A program made the position numbers and the translations under genes. 64,000 nt of DNA from Haemophilus_D parainfluenzae_AD. GTDB lineage: Bacteria; Pseudomonadota; Gammaproteobacteria; Enterobacterales; Pasteurellaceae. A model generated the notes under the pieces. That model saw only the letters and a program-made list of their open reading frames with translations. It searched no databases and was not told where the DNA came from. Of the stretch, positions 52,300 to 60,392 are shown one piece after another (the first letter of the stretch is position 1; every line of letters begins with the position of its first letter). The DNA lies in assembly GCF_001679325.1 (NCBI RefSeq), contig NZ_LZMX01000028.1; one strand, written 5' to 3'.

Positions 52300-52830
52300 T
52301 TATTTATTCGGTAATTCTTCGATAGTGAAATTTGTATTGGTAAACACGCAAATATCACCGGCAATTTTTAACGATTTTTCCACAATTTCACGAGCTGATA
52401 AATCGGTATTTTCCACCAACGCACGGGCTGCCGATAATGCATAATTACCTCCAGAACCAATGGCTAAAATCTGATCGGCTTCTGGTTGCACCACATCACC
52501 AATACCGGTAATGATTAAACTTTCTTTTTCATCCGCCACAATCAACATTGCTTCTAACTTGCGTAACGCACGATCGGTTCGCCAATCTTTGGCTAATTCT
52601 ACAGCAGCTTTTAACAAATGCCCTTGATGCATTTCTAATTTACGTTCGAATAATTCAAATAAGGTGAACGCATCAGCTGTGCCGCCTGCGAAACCGGCTA
52701 AAACTTTGCCATTATATAAACGGCGTACTTTACGGGCATTCCCTTTCATCACTGTATTGCCTAGTGAAACCTGTCCATCGCCCCCAACAACCACTTGGCC
52801 ATTACGACGTACGCTTACAATTGTTGTCAT
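52300..52830 (-). CDS. hslV: HslV, peptidase of the HslVU protease
   Basis: HslV is the proteasome-like peptidase; it forms double hexamer rings. The 176-residue protein begins M-TTIVSVRRNGQVVVGGDGQ, so removal of Met exposes the catalytic Thr1. Lys and Ser positions of the family (for example GNARKVRRLYNGK and GFAGGTADAF) are present. It is preceded by a sigma-32-type promoter. Confidence 0.98.
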   Translation of the reverse strand: MTTIVSVRRNGQVVVGGDGQVSLGNTVMKGNARKVRRLYNGKVLAGFAGGTADAFTLFELFERKLEMHQGHLLKAAVELAKDWRTDRALRKLEAMLIVADEKESLIITGIGDVVQPEADQILAIGSGGNYALSAARALVENTDLSAREIVEKSLKIAGDICVFTNTNFTIEELPNK

Positions 52831-52864
52831 TCTTTTTATCCTTCTTTTAAGAAAAGTTATTCGT

Positions 52865-52897
52865 TATATGGCGATCGATTCCACCAAATTCAAGGGG
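52865..52897 (-). promoter_or_regulatory. Sigma-32 (heat-shock) promoter of hslVU
   Basis: On the minus strand CCCCTTGAA (52897-52889) and CGCCATATA (52873-52865) are 15 bases apart. They fit the RpoH consensus CTTGAA and CCCCATnT with one mismatch in the -10. The start would be about 28 bases before the hslV ATG. The E. coli hslVU operon is also driven by sigma-32. Confidence 0.78.
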
Positions 52898-52937
52898 AAA
52901 TTTTTCTTTGATGCTTTATTAAACAACCATCTCAAAA

Positions 52938-52959
52938 AAATGTGACAAAGATCACTTTT
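52938..52959 (+). promoter_or_regulatory. CRP binding site of aphA
   Basis: AAATGTGACAA (52938-52948) and AGATCACTTTT (52949-52959) contain the half-sites TGTGA and TCAC(T); I count 18 of 22 matches to consensus. With the promoter below, its centre is about 71 bases before the inferred start of transcription, a class I position. Confidence 0.7.
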
Positions 52960-52984
52960 TTAAATAGCAAACGATTGCTATTAT

Positions 52985-53013
52985 TTCACACCCATATTTT
53001 AAAGGGATATGAT
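52985..53013 (+). promoter_or_regulatory. aphA promoter
   Basis: TTCACA (52985-52990) and TATGAT (53008-53013) have a 17-base spacer and one mismatch each to the sigma-70 boxes. They lie 26 bases downstream of a CRP site and before the aphA ribosome binding site (GAGGAA). Confidence 0.6.
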
Positions 53014-53050
53014 TTGTTACAAGTAAAACAAACTACTTAATGAGGAAAAC

Positions 53051-53758
53051 ATGAAAAATTTACTTAAACTTTCTGCCATTGCAATTTTAGCGGCAAGCGC
53101 AGTCTCTACTTTTGCATCAAACAAAGAACCTTACACTGAACAAGGTACGAATGCTCGTGAAATGACTGAGCAAAAACCGATTCACTGGATCTCTGTTGAC
53201 CAATTGAAAAAAGAATTGGAAGGCAAAGCACCCATTAATGTGAGCTTCGACATTGACGATACCGTCCTTTTCAGTAGCCCTTGTTTCTATCACGGCCAAG
53301 AAAAATACTCACCAGGTAAAAATGATTACTTAAAAAATCAAGATTTCTGGAATGAAGTAAATGCGGGTTGTGACCAATATTCTATTCCAAAACAAATTGC
53401 GGTGGATTTAATTAATATGCACCAAGCACGTGGTGACCAAATTTATTTCATTACCGGTCGTACAGCAGGCGATAAAGATGGTGTGACACCAGTGCTACAA
53501 AAAGCCTTTAATATTAAAGACATGCATCCTGTAGAATTCATGGGTGGTCGCAAACTTCCAACTAAATATAACAAAACACCGGGTATTATTGAGCACAAAG
53601 TGAGTATTCACTATGGTGACAGCGATGACGATATCCTAGCCGCAAAAGAAGCAGGTATTCGTGGTATTCGTTTAATGCGTGCCGCTAACTCAACTTATCA
53701 ACCAATGCCAACCCTTGGTGGCTACGGCGAAGAAGTATTGATTAACTCAAACTACTAA
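53051..53758 (+). CDS. aphA: Class B acid phosphatase AphA
   Basis: AphA removes phosphate from nucleotides and other organic phosphates in the periplasm. The 235-residue protein has a signal peptide (about 1-22), the HAD nucleophile motif FDIDDT (Asp67, Asp69), TGRT in motif 2, and the metal-binding YGDSDDD. The length and motif spacing fit class B enzymes. In Haemophilus, periplasmic phosphatases help to use external nucleotides including NAD precursors. The gene has a CRP-type promoter. Confidence 0.95.
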   Translation: MKNLLKLSAIAILAASAVSTFASNKEPYTEQGTNAREMTEQKPIHWISVDQLKKELEGKAPINVSFDIDDTVLFSSPCFYHGQEKYSPGKNDYLKNQDFWNEVNAGCDQYSIPKQIAVDLINMHQARGDQIYFITGRTAGDKDGVTPVLQKAFNIKDMHPVEFMGGRKLPTKYNKTPGIIEHKVSIHYGDSDDDILAAKEAGIRGIRLMRAANSTYQPMPTLGGYGEEVLINSNY

Positions 53759-53765
53759 TCTTCCT

Positions 53766-53796
53766 AAAAAGTGCGGTTATTTTTGACCGCACTTTT
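53766..53796. terminator. Inverted uptake-sequence pair after aphA
   Basis: AAAAGTGCGGT (53767-53777) and ACCGCACTTTT (53786-53796) form an 11-base-pair stem with an 8-base loop, 7 bases after the aphA stop. Confidence 0.8.
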
Positions 53797-53876
53797 CTTA
53801 TCTAATGAAAATCCTCTTAATTTTTAAAAAGTTTCTGGGAATATGCTAAAATTTTTCTATTTCCAGGAGCCTATTT

Positions 53877-55487
53877 ATGTCAGAACTCACGTCTAATCAA
53901 TATTTAATTATCATTGCCGTGCTGGTTTTTATCAGTATTGTAATGCTTTTTCTATTAAGCCGCAGCAAACGAGATACGCAAGAATTACAACAAGATCTCA
54001 ATAAAACCATCGAAGATTACAATCAATTAGCGGAGCGTTTTGATTCCTTAAGTGCGCTCAAAAATCAACTAGAACAACAAGCCGTGAAAGTACAAACCCA
54101 TGCAGAAGGATTGCAAACTCGCCTTAATGAACGTGATGAAAAAATCCAATATTTAGAAAAAGAATTGGATGAAGAACAGTTCCGTCACGATCAAATTGGC
54201 GGGCAAATCACCGCATTAAAAGAACGCTTTGGGATAGCGTCAGCACAAGCCGAAAGCTTGAAAGGGCAATTGCAACAAGCTCAGGAAAATCTACTTAGAA
54301 AAGAACAAGAGCAGCAAAAAACGCTGGAAAAATTGACCGCACTTTCACAAGAATTAACGGAGCTCAAAACCACCCTTTCCGAAAAAGAAAAGCATTTTGC
54401 CGAACAGCAACAGCATATTGAGCAATCCAAACAACAACTAGGCGTGGAATTCCAAAATCTAGCTAACCGTATTTTGGAAGAAAAAAGCCAATCCTTTAAT
54501 CAAACCAATCAAACGGCATTGGAAACGCTGTTGAAACCTTTCCGTGAGCAAATTGAAGGCTTTCAAAAACGAGTGAATGAAATCCATTCAGAATCCGTAA
54601 AAGGTAATGCGGGTTTAGAAGCGGAAATCAAAAAGGTGTTGGAAATTGGCTTAAATATGTCGCAAGAAGCTAATAATTTAACCTCTGCACTAAAAGGGGA
54701 AAAGAAAACCTTAGGCAATTGGGGAGAAATACAACTTGAGCGCGCACTTCAGTTGGCTGGCTTGATTGAAAACGTGCATTACAGCGCACAAGCGCATTTT
54801 AAAGATGAACAAGGCGGTCGAAACTATCCTGATTTTGTGCTCAATTTGCCCGATGAGAAAAACATCATCATTGATAGCAAAATGTCATTGAATGCTTACG
54901 AAAGTGCGGTCAATTCTGAGGATGAATTTGAACGTGAGCGTTTACTAAGGGAGCATATTAAAGCGCTGAAAAATCACATTGATGACTTGCACCGCAAGGA
55001 TTACAGCAATTTGATTGGCATGCGCAGCCCTAATTTTGTCTTGATGTTCATCGCTGTGGAACCCGCTTACATTGAAGCCTTAAAATTAGACCCAAGTCTG
55101 TTTAATTATGGGTATGAGAAAAATGTCATTATGGTTTCACACACGACCCTCATGCCAATTCTACGCACGGTGGCGAATTTATGGCGTATCGAACGCGGCA
55201 ATGCCGAAGCCAAAGAAATCGCAGAGAAAGCAGGCGAAATTTATAACCAAATATGCTTGGTGGCAGAACGATTGAGCAAACTGGGCAATACCCTTTCCAC
55301 CGTAAGCAATCAATATAACAGTACCGTTACCGCTCTTGTAGGGCAACAAGGTTTAGTGGGAAAAGTGGAGCGTTTTAAAGACTTGTCAGCAAAGGCTAAC
55401 AAGACTATGCCAAACATTGAATTAATCAATAATGACGTAGATTTAACGCGTCTATCTCTTATCACTAACGAGAACGGGGTAAAATGA
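53877..55487 (+). CDS. rmuC: DNA recombination protein RmuC
   Basis: RmuC limits recombination at inverted repeats; its mechanism is not settled. The 536-residue protein has an N-terminal membrane anchor (about 9-27), a long coiled coil (about 35-220, rich in Gln/Glu/Lys), and the RmuC nuclease-like core (about 235-460; LGNWGEIQLERALQLAGL, then PDFVLNLPDEKNIIIDSKMSLNAYE). The ATG follows AGGAG. Two uptake sequences lie within the frame (about 54339 and 54904). Confidence 0.95.
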   Translation: MSELTSNQYLIIIAVLVFISIVMLFLLSRSKRDTQELQQDLNKTIEDYNQLAERFDSLSALKNQLEQQAVKVQTHAEGLQTRLNERDEKIQYLEKELDEEQFRHDQIGGQITALKERFGIASAQAESLKGQLQQAQENLLRKEQEQQKTLEKLTALSQELTELKTTLSEKEKHFAEQQQHIEQSKQQLGVEFQNLANRILEEKSQSFNQTNQTALETLLKPFREQIEGFQKRVNEIHSESVKGNAGLEAEIKKVLEIGLNMSQEANNLTSALKGEKKTLGNWGEIQLERALQLAGLIENVHYSAQAHFKDEQGGRNYPDFVLNLPDEKNIIIDSKMSLNAYESAVNSEDEFERERLLREHIKALKNHIDDLHRKDYSNLIGMRSPNFVLMFIAVEPAYIEALKLDPSLFNYGYEKNVIMVSHTTLMPILRTVANLWRIERGNAEAKEIAEKAGEIYNQICLVAERLSKLGNTLSTVSNQYNSTVTALVGQQGLVGKVERFKDLSAKANKTMPNIELINNDVDLTRLSLITNENGVK

Positions 55488-55511
55488 AGTATATCTGTTG
55501 AATTTTTCTTT

Positions 55512-55540
55512 AAAAGCGGCTATTTTCTTGCCGCTTTTTT
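55512..55540 (+). terminator. Terminator after rmuC
   Basis: AAAAGCGGC (55512-55520) and GCCGCTTTTTT (55530-55540) make a 9-base-pair stem with a T7 tail. It lies 24 bases after the rmuC stop and before the yqhA ribosome binding site. It also shows that the longer frame starting at 55498 is not a real start. Confidence 0.88.
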
Positions 55541-55569
55541 TATTTCAATTTTTATTTGTAGGAGAATTT

Positions 55570-56127
55570 ATGGCTATGGAACAAAAAGAAATCACGGATC
55601 CATATGTAAAATATAACGAACAAACCAGTTTTCTAAGCAAAACAATTTTTGCAAGTCGCTGGCTACAAGTGCCTATTTACTTAGGTTTAATTGTCGTGCA
55701 AGGCATCTATGCTTACAAGTTTATGAAAAACTTGTGGTACCTTTTAACCAATGTTAATGAAATGGATGCGGATACCATTATGCTCGCTGTACTCAATCTC
55801 ATTGATGTAGTGATGATTGCTAACTTATTAGTAATGGTAACATTAGGTGGTTATGAGATTTTCGTTTCAAAACTTCGTACGAAAAATCATCCCGATCAAC
55901 CTGAATGGATGAGTCATGTGAATGCAACTGTGCTGAAAGTTAAACTTTCCATGTCAATTATCAGTATTTCGTCGATTCACTTATTGCAAACCTTTGTGAA
56001 TGCCTCAAAAATTCCTGAAAAAACGATTATGTGGGAAGTGATTATTCATTTTTCTTTCTTGATTTCGGCAATTGCAATGGCTTATACCGACAAAATTCTC
56101 TACAGTACAAGTCATAAAAATCATTAG
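55570..56127 (+). CDS. yqhA: YqhA, UPF0114 membrane protein
   Basis: The 185-residue inner-membrane protein has four hydrophobic segments. It matches the UPF0114 family: FASRWLQVPIYLGL (segment 1), LNLIDVVMIANLLVMV (segment 3), GGYEIFVSKL, and SISSIHLLQTFVNA. Function is unknown. I start at the ATG at 55570 with AGGAG 6 bases before it, not at 55498, which would run through a terminator. An uptake-sequence hairpin follows. Confidence 0.9.
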   Translation: MAMEQKEITDPYVKYNEQTSFLSKTIFASRWLQVPIYLGLIVVQGIYAYKFMKNLWYLLTNVNEMDADTIMLAVLNLIDVVMIANLLVMVTLGGYEIFVSKLRTKNHPDQPEWMSHVNATVLKVKLSMSIISISSIHLLQTFVNASKIPEKTIMWEVIIHFSFLISAIAMAYTDKILYSTSHKNH

Positions 56128-56129
56128 TA

Positions 56130-56163
56130 CAAAAAGTGCGGTCAATTTTGACCGCACTTTTTG
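56130..56163. terminator. Inverted uptake-sequence pair after yqhA
   Basis: AAAAAGTGCGGTCAA (56131-56145) and TTGACCGCACTTTTT (56148-56162) are perfect 15-base arms, extended by a C/G pair. Only two bases separate them, so the inner pairs must open as the loop. Confidence 0.83.
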
Positions 56164-56250
56164 TATTTAAACCTATAAAAATATTCACTTTATACTTACA
56201 ATAAAATCTGATAACCTGAGCAAATCACTATATTATTATCACGTATCTTT

Positions 56251-56290
56251 TAATAAGGAAATATATCTCATAATAAGGAAATATATCTCA
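56251..56290 (+). repeat. Perfect 20-bp tandem duplication spanning the ribosome binding site
   Basis: The 20-base unit TAATAAGGAAATATATCTCA occurs twice without a gap (56251-56270 and 56271-56290). Each copy contains a Shine-Dalgarno sequence (TAAGGA). The second copy runs into the start codon (A of ATG is its last base); in the first copy the equivalent codon is ATA. So the lipoprotein gene has two stacked ribosome binding sites. Confidence 0.9.
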
Positions 56291-57177
56291 TGTTATCTCA
56301 TAAGATTAAGCTAATTTTTCTAGTTGCGTTTACACTCTTTTTAACAAGTTGCTCAACAATGTATAACCCATTAGACACTTTATACTGGCATGGTAAAGAA
56401 GACTATGAGTTTTTTGCTCGAAAACGTTTACCGGATGAATCTTATCAATGCTTTAAAGACAATGAAAGAAGTTATATTCACGCTTATCGACTTGCTCTTT
56501 ATGATTTACAAACCTATGAAGTTGGCAGAAACGCTAGAACAATCTTTCTAACAACAGAAAAAGTATATACTGGTGGCCATACATGGACTTATGTATTTAC
56601 GGATGCAAGCCATAAAATCACATCTATTAGAGATGCCACAGGGTTTGGAGACATTGAAAAAGAATTTGGTTGTGGTGAGTATCAAGAAGCAGTAAAAATT
56701 GCTACACCAGAAGAACTAAAAAAACGCAAAATTAAACCTAGATTATGGGCTGCAATTGTTCGCACTCCAGAAATAAATCAAATGATGTGGGCTTCTGATG
56801 CAGCTTATAGTACTCTTGAGCAAGCCAAACAAGATTCACTAAAACAATGTCAAGAGTATGGTGGCAAAGACTGCCAATTAGTGATTGGTATAAGTAATAT
56901 GTGTTTAGGGCTAGCTAGTGGTCGAGACAGTAGTGGTATGAGAGATTACTTCGGAAATAGCATCATTCCTGAGCACGCTAAAGAAATGGCGGTTGAAAAT
57001 TGCCAAGCGAAAGGAGGTTCATCTTGTAAGCCTAGCCCAGCCCCTTCGCTTTGCGCCCTACCGTGTGATATGCTTAAAGATAAAACTTGTAACTTCGATA
57101 GCCCTCAGGTCATCATTCCAGGAGTTAAAGGCGGAAAAGCATTTAACGTAGCATTAGATGGTAATGTACTTAAATAG
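56290..57177 (+). CDS. Lipoprotein with a DUF4189-like domain
   Basis: The 295-residue protein has a lipoprotein signal with lipobox LTSC (Cys21). Residues about 150-255 resemble DUF4189: WAAIVRTPE...WASDAAYSTLEQAKQDSLKQCQ...GGKDCQLVIGIS, a cysteine-rich domain found in secreted proteins. The N-terminal half is not recognised; it has YQCFKDNERSY and TGGHTWTYVFT. Many cysteines (about ten) suggest disulfides in the periplasm or at the surface. Function is unknown. It stands alone between two uptake-sequence terminators. Confidence 0.8.
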   Translation: MLSHKIKLIFLVAFTLFLTSCSTMYNPLDTLYWHGKEDYEFFARKRLPDESYQCFKDNERSYIHAYRLALYDLQTYEVGRNARTIFLTTEKVYTGGHTWTYVFTDASHKITSIRDATGFGDIEKEFGCGEYQEAVKIATPEELKKRKIKPRLWAAIVRTPEINQMMWASDAAYSTLEQAKQDSLKQCQEYGGKDCQLVIGISNMCLGLASGRDSSGMRDYFGNSIIPEHAKEMAVENCQAKGGSSCKPSPAPSLCALPCDMLKDKTCNFDSPQVIIPGVKGGKAFNVALDGNVLK

Positions 57178-57191
57178 TAAATAATATTTTC

Positions 57192-57219
57192 AAAGTGCGG
57201 TCAGATTTGACCGCACTTT
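57192..57219. terminator. Inverted uptake-sequence pair, lipoprotein gene / hslR
   Basis: AAAGTGCGGTC (57192-57202) and GACCGCACTTT (57209-57219) form an 11-base-pair stem with a 6-base loop, between convergent genes. Confidence 0.83.
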
Positions 57220-57225
57220 TGTTTT

Positions 57226-57621
57226 CTAAAACTCATCTTGATGTTTAAATTTCAATAAATCTCGACGTTCTTTTTTATTTGGACGACGATCCGGGTGTGG
57301 CATTGAAAGCGCATTATTTTTTCTTGCCCACGCCATTTCTTCCCGTTTTTTCACACTCTGTGCTGTTTCTTGGTAAAGCAGTTGAGCCTCAGGTGCACCA
57401 CGACGTTGATCGCTCAAAGCAATCACTTCAATTTCTTTTTCATCGCTGCCTTGGCGAAGTTTAATCATCGCCCCGATTTCTACATTTTTACTTACTTTGG
57501 CACGCTGACCGTTGTAATGGACTTTGCCCCCTTCAATCATCGCTTTCGCAATGCTACGAGTTTTATAAAAACGCGCCGCCCAAAGCCATTTATCTAAACG
57601 CACTTCGTTATTTTCAGCCAT
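57226..57621 (-). CDS. hslR: Hsp15, ribosome-associated heat shock protein
   Basis: Hsp15 binds 50S subunits carrying stalled nascent chains. The 131-residue protein is an S4-domain RNA-binding protein: EVRLDKWLWAARFYKTRSIAKAMIEGGKVHYNG...VSKNVEIG, followed by a basic tail (RRPNKKERRDLLKFK). The ATG at 57621 has GGAAGAG before it; the longer frame to 57708 has no site and would overlap the nudE start. It is divergent from nudE. Confidence 0.94.
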   Translation of the reverse strand: MAENNEVRLDKWLWAARFYKTRSIAKAMIEGGKVHYNGQRAKVSKNVEIGAMIKLRQGSDEKEIEVIALSDQRRGAPEAQLLYQETAQSVKKREEMAWARKNNALSMPHPDRRPNKKERRDLLKFKHQDEF

Positions 57622-57685
57622 AACTCTTCCTATTTCTCTCACTTTGCGTATGATGAGCCAATGACAAGATAATAGGGCTAATATT

Positions 57686-58234
57686 ATGAAAAAACAACTT
57701 CCACACATTCTCTCCCTTTCTACGGTGGCAAAATCCCGTTTGTTTGAAATTCAAGCTGTTGATCTCAAATTCTCTAATGGAATTGACCGCACTTATGAAC
57801 GTTTCCGCCCTTTCAATCGAGATTCAGTGATGGTGATTGCCATTGATGGTGAAGATTTACTCCTGGTTCGTGAATACGCAGTCGGAACAGAACAATATGA
57901 GTTAGGCTTTGTAAAAGGTGGAATGGATACGGGAGAAACACCCGAACAAAGTGCGAATCGTGAATTACAGGAAGAAATTGGCTTGGGGGCAAAAAAATGG
58001 ACATTTTTACGCACGATGAAGATCAATCCACAAATTATGGGCCATAAAATGCACATTTTACTAGGTGAAGATTTATACCCAAATCAACTGGAAGGAGACG
58101 AACCTGAGCCATTAGAAATCGTACATTATCCTTTATCTCAACTTGACGCGCTGTTGATGAGCGATGAATTTAATGAGGCAAGAAACTTAACTGCACTTTA
58201 TACATTACGAGATTATTTAAAAAAACGTCAATAA
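57686..58234 (+). CDS. nudE: ADP compounds hydrolase NudE
   Basis: NudE hydrolyses ADP-ribose, NADH and Ap3A-type compounds. The 182-residue protein has a complete Nudix box (G-GMDTGETPEQSANRELQEEIGL, about 86-108) and the ERFRPFNRDSVMVIAI region of the family. It is divergent from hslR with 64 bases between the two start codons. An uptake sequence occurs in frame near 57785. The E. coli homologue lies in the same neighbourhood as hslR. Confidence 0.93.
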   Translation: MKKQLPHILSLSTVAKSRLFEIQAVDLKFSNGIDRTYERFRPFNRDSVMVIAIDGEDLLLVREYAVGTEQYELGFVKGGMDTGETPEQSANRELQEEIGLGAKKWTFLRTMKINPQIMGHKMHILLGEDLYPNQLEGDEPEPLEIVHYPLSQLDALLMSDEFNEARNLTALYTLRDYLKKRQ

Positions 58235-58344
58235 ATCGAATAGATTTAAATAAATTCAAATTATAAATACTTCACTTTAAATAAAACTTGAATAAGTTTC
58301 ATTTTTTTGAGAATGTATGGAAATTTAAAAAAATAGGAAAAACC

Positions 58345-60345
58345 ATGCTTCATAACAACTTAAAAGAATTAACCTTCCGAGGAATGTTTCTTGGTGCATT
58401 AATCACCGTGATATTTACTGCATCTAATGTTTATTTAGGGCTTAAGGTAGGGATGACATTTGCCTCCTCCATTCCGGCTGCTGTAATCTCTATGGCAATT
58501 TTAAAATTCTTCAAGGATTCCAGTATCTTAGAAAACAACATGGTGCAAACCCAAGCTTCATCTGCGGGGACATTATCTTCTGTTATTTTCGTTCTTCCGG
58601 GCCTATTAATGATGGGTTACTGGCAAGAATTTCCATTCTGGCAAACTGTGCTTATCTGTGCCTCCGGTGGTACCTTGGGTGTATTATTCACCATCCCGTT
58701 ACGTCGTGCGATGGTCGTAAACAGCGACTTACCTTATCCTGAAGGTGTCGCGGCAGCTGAAATCTTAAAAGCCGGCAATAATGACGAAAGTGATAGTGGT
58801 GTGAAAGATATTGCTTACGGTGGTATTTTCGCAGCAACTGTTGCATTCTTCACCAACGCGTTGCGTGTCATGTCTGATAGCGCAAGTGCATGGTTTTCTA
58901 ACGGCAAAGCCCTTTTCCAATTACCGATGGGTTTCTCTCTTGCATTAGTGGGGGCGGGTTACTTAATTGGTATCGTGGGCGGTCTTGCGATGTTATTCGG
59001 TACATTCCTTGCATGGGGTATAGCGGTACCTTATTTCACTGCAACAGGTGATATGCCAACTGATGCCTCTATTGTTAGTTATGCCATGGCTGAATGGAAA
59101 ACGAAAGTTCGCTTTATTGGTGTCGGGACTATCGGTATCGCGGCGATTTGGACATTATTAATCCTTCTCAAACCAATGATCGAAGGGATGATTCATTCTT
59201 TCCGTATGTTAAAAGGTTCCCAAGCTGAATCAGAACATCGTATTGATATCGACTTATCACCAAAAACCATCATTTACATTTTATTGGCGACTGTCGTGTT
59301 AATCGTAATTTCTTTATATCACTTCGTTGCTACGGCACCAATTTCTGCTGAACTTGCCATTTTATTAGTGGTGGTTTGTACTCTACTTGCTGTGTTAATT
59401 GGTTTCTTCGTCGCAGCGGCATCGGGTTATATGGCGGGATTAGTTGGTTCATCCTCTAGCCCAATTTCAGGTATTGGGATTATTTCCGTGATCGTGATTT
59501 CACTTGTTTTAGTAACCATTGGTAAAAGCAGTGGCTTATTTGAAACTGCAGATGGTCAAAAATTCTTAACCGCATTAACCTTGTTCACCGCATCGATCGT
59601 TTTAACCACAGCAACGATTTCAAACGATAACTTGCAAGACTTAAAAACCGGTCTTCTAGTTGAAGCCACCCCTTGGAGACAACAGGTTGCATTGATTATC
59701 GGTTGTTTCGTTGGTGCGTTAGTGATTGCGCCAGTATTAGAAATTTTATACCACGCTTATGGCTTCACGGGTGCATTACCGCGTCCAGACATGGATCCAA
59801 CACAAGCGCTTTCTGCACCGCAAGCAACCATTATGACCACCATCTCACAAGGTATTTTTACCAACCATTTAGAATGGACTTATATTTTAACTGGTGTAGG
59901 GTTAGGTATTGTATTGATTATTGTGGATGCATTTATGCGTAAAACCAGCAAAGGTCGCTTTGCCTTACCAGTATTAGCGGTAGGTATTGGTATTTACTTA
60001 CCACCATCAATCAATATGCCGGTTGTGGTCGGTGCTGTGATGGCATGGCTTATCACACGCAATATTAAGAGCTATGCAAAACGCACTAACGATACTGAAG
60101 TGGAGAAAAAAGCAGAACGTTTCGGTACACTTTTTGCAGCTGGTTTAATTGTGGGGGAAAGTTTAATGGGCGTAATTTTAGCTTTCATTATCGCAGCATC
60201 AGTGACATCTGGCGGTTCTGAAGCACCATTAGCCTTAGAGTTAAAAAACTGGGATAATATAGGTGAATTACTCGGTCTTGCCGTGTTCATCTTTGGTATT
60301 TTTGTTTTCATTTCTCGCGTATTACGTGCGAAGAGATCAAAATAA
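58345..60345 (+). CDS. OPT-family oligopeptide transporter
   Basis: The 666-residue membrane protein has about 14-16 hydrophobic segments. It starts ELTFRGMFLGALITVIFTASNVYLGLKVG, a hallmark of the bacterial OPT family. PYPEGVAAAEILKAG (about 130) and SSSSPISGIGIISV (about 370) are further conserved parts. Members move small peptides or peptide-metal chelates; the substrate here is unknown. The ATG at 58345 behind TAGGAA is used in place of the upstream TTG at 58288. Confidence 0.92.
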   Translation: MLHNNLKELTFRGMFLGALITVIFTASNVYLGLKVGMTFASSIPAAVISMAILKFFKDSSILENNMVQTQASSAGTLSSVIFVLPGLLMMGYWQEFPFWQTVLICASGGTLGVLFTIPLRRAMVVNSDLPYPEGVAAAEILKAGNNDESDSGVKDIAYGGIFAATVAFFTNALRVMSDSASAWFSNGKALFQLPMGFSLALVGAGYLIGIVGGLAMLFGTFLAWGIAVPYFTATGDMPTDASIVSYAMAEWKTKVRFIGVGTIGIAAIWTLLILLKPMIEGMIHSFRMLKGSQAESEHRIDIDLSPKTIIYILLATVVLIVISLYHFVATAPISAELAILLVVVCTLLAVLIGFFVAAASGYMAGLVGSSSSPISGIGIISVIVISLVLVTIGKSSGLFETADGQKFLTALTLFTASIVLTTATISNDNLQDLKTGLLVEATPWRQQVALIIGCFVGALVIAPVLEILYHAYGFTGALPRPDMDPTQALSAPQATIMTTISQGIFTNHLEWTYILTGVGLGIVLIIVDAFMRKTSKGRFALPVLAVGIGIYLPPSINMPVVVGAVMAWLITRNIKSYAKRTNDTEVEKKAERFGTLFAAGLIVGESLMGVILAFIIAASVTSGGSEAPLALELKNWDNIGELLGLAVFIFGIFVFISRVLRAKRSK

Positions 60346-60353
60346 CAGATGAA

Positions 60354-60379
60354 AATAGGCTATCTTCGGATAGCCTATT
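60354..60379 (+). promoter_or_regulatory. Intercistronic hairpin with a UUCG loop
   Basis: AATAGGCTATC (60354-60364) and GATAGCCTATT (60369-60379) pair perfectly over 11 bases around TTCG, closed by C-G, the very stable cUUCGg tetraloop. No U-run follows; the next gene's ribosome binding site (AGGAG) begins three bases on. It could stabilise the mRNA end or restrict translation of the next gene, and a terminator is less likely. Confidence 0.6.
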
Positions 60380-60392
60380 ACAGGAGTATAAA

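Noticed and set aside
55498..55569. N-terminal extension of yqhA (extra 24 residues)
   Set aside because: It would span the rmuC terminator hairpin, lacks a ribosome binding site, and the family begins after it.
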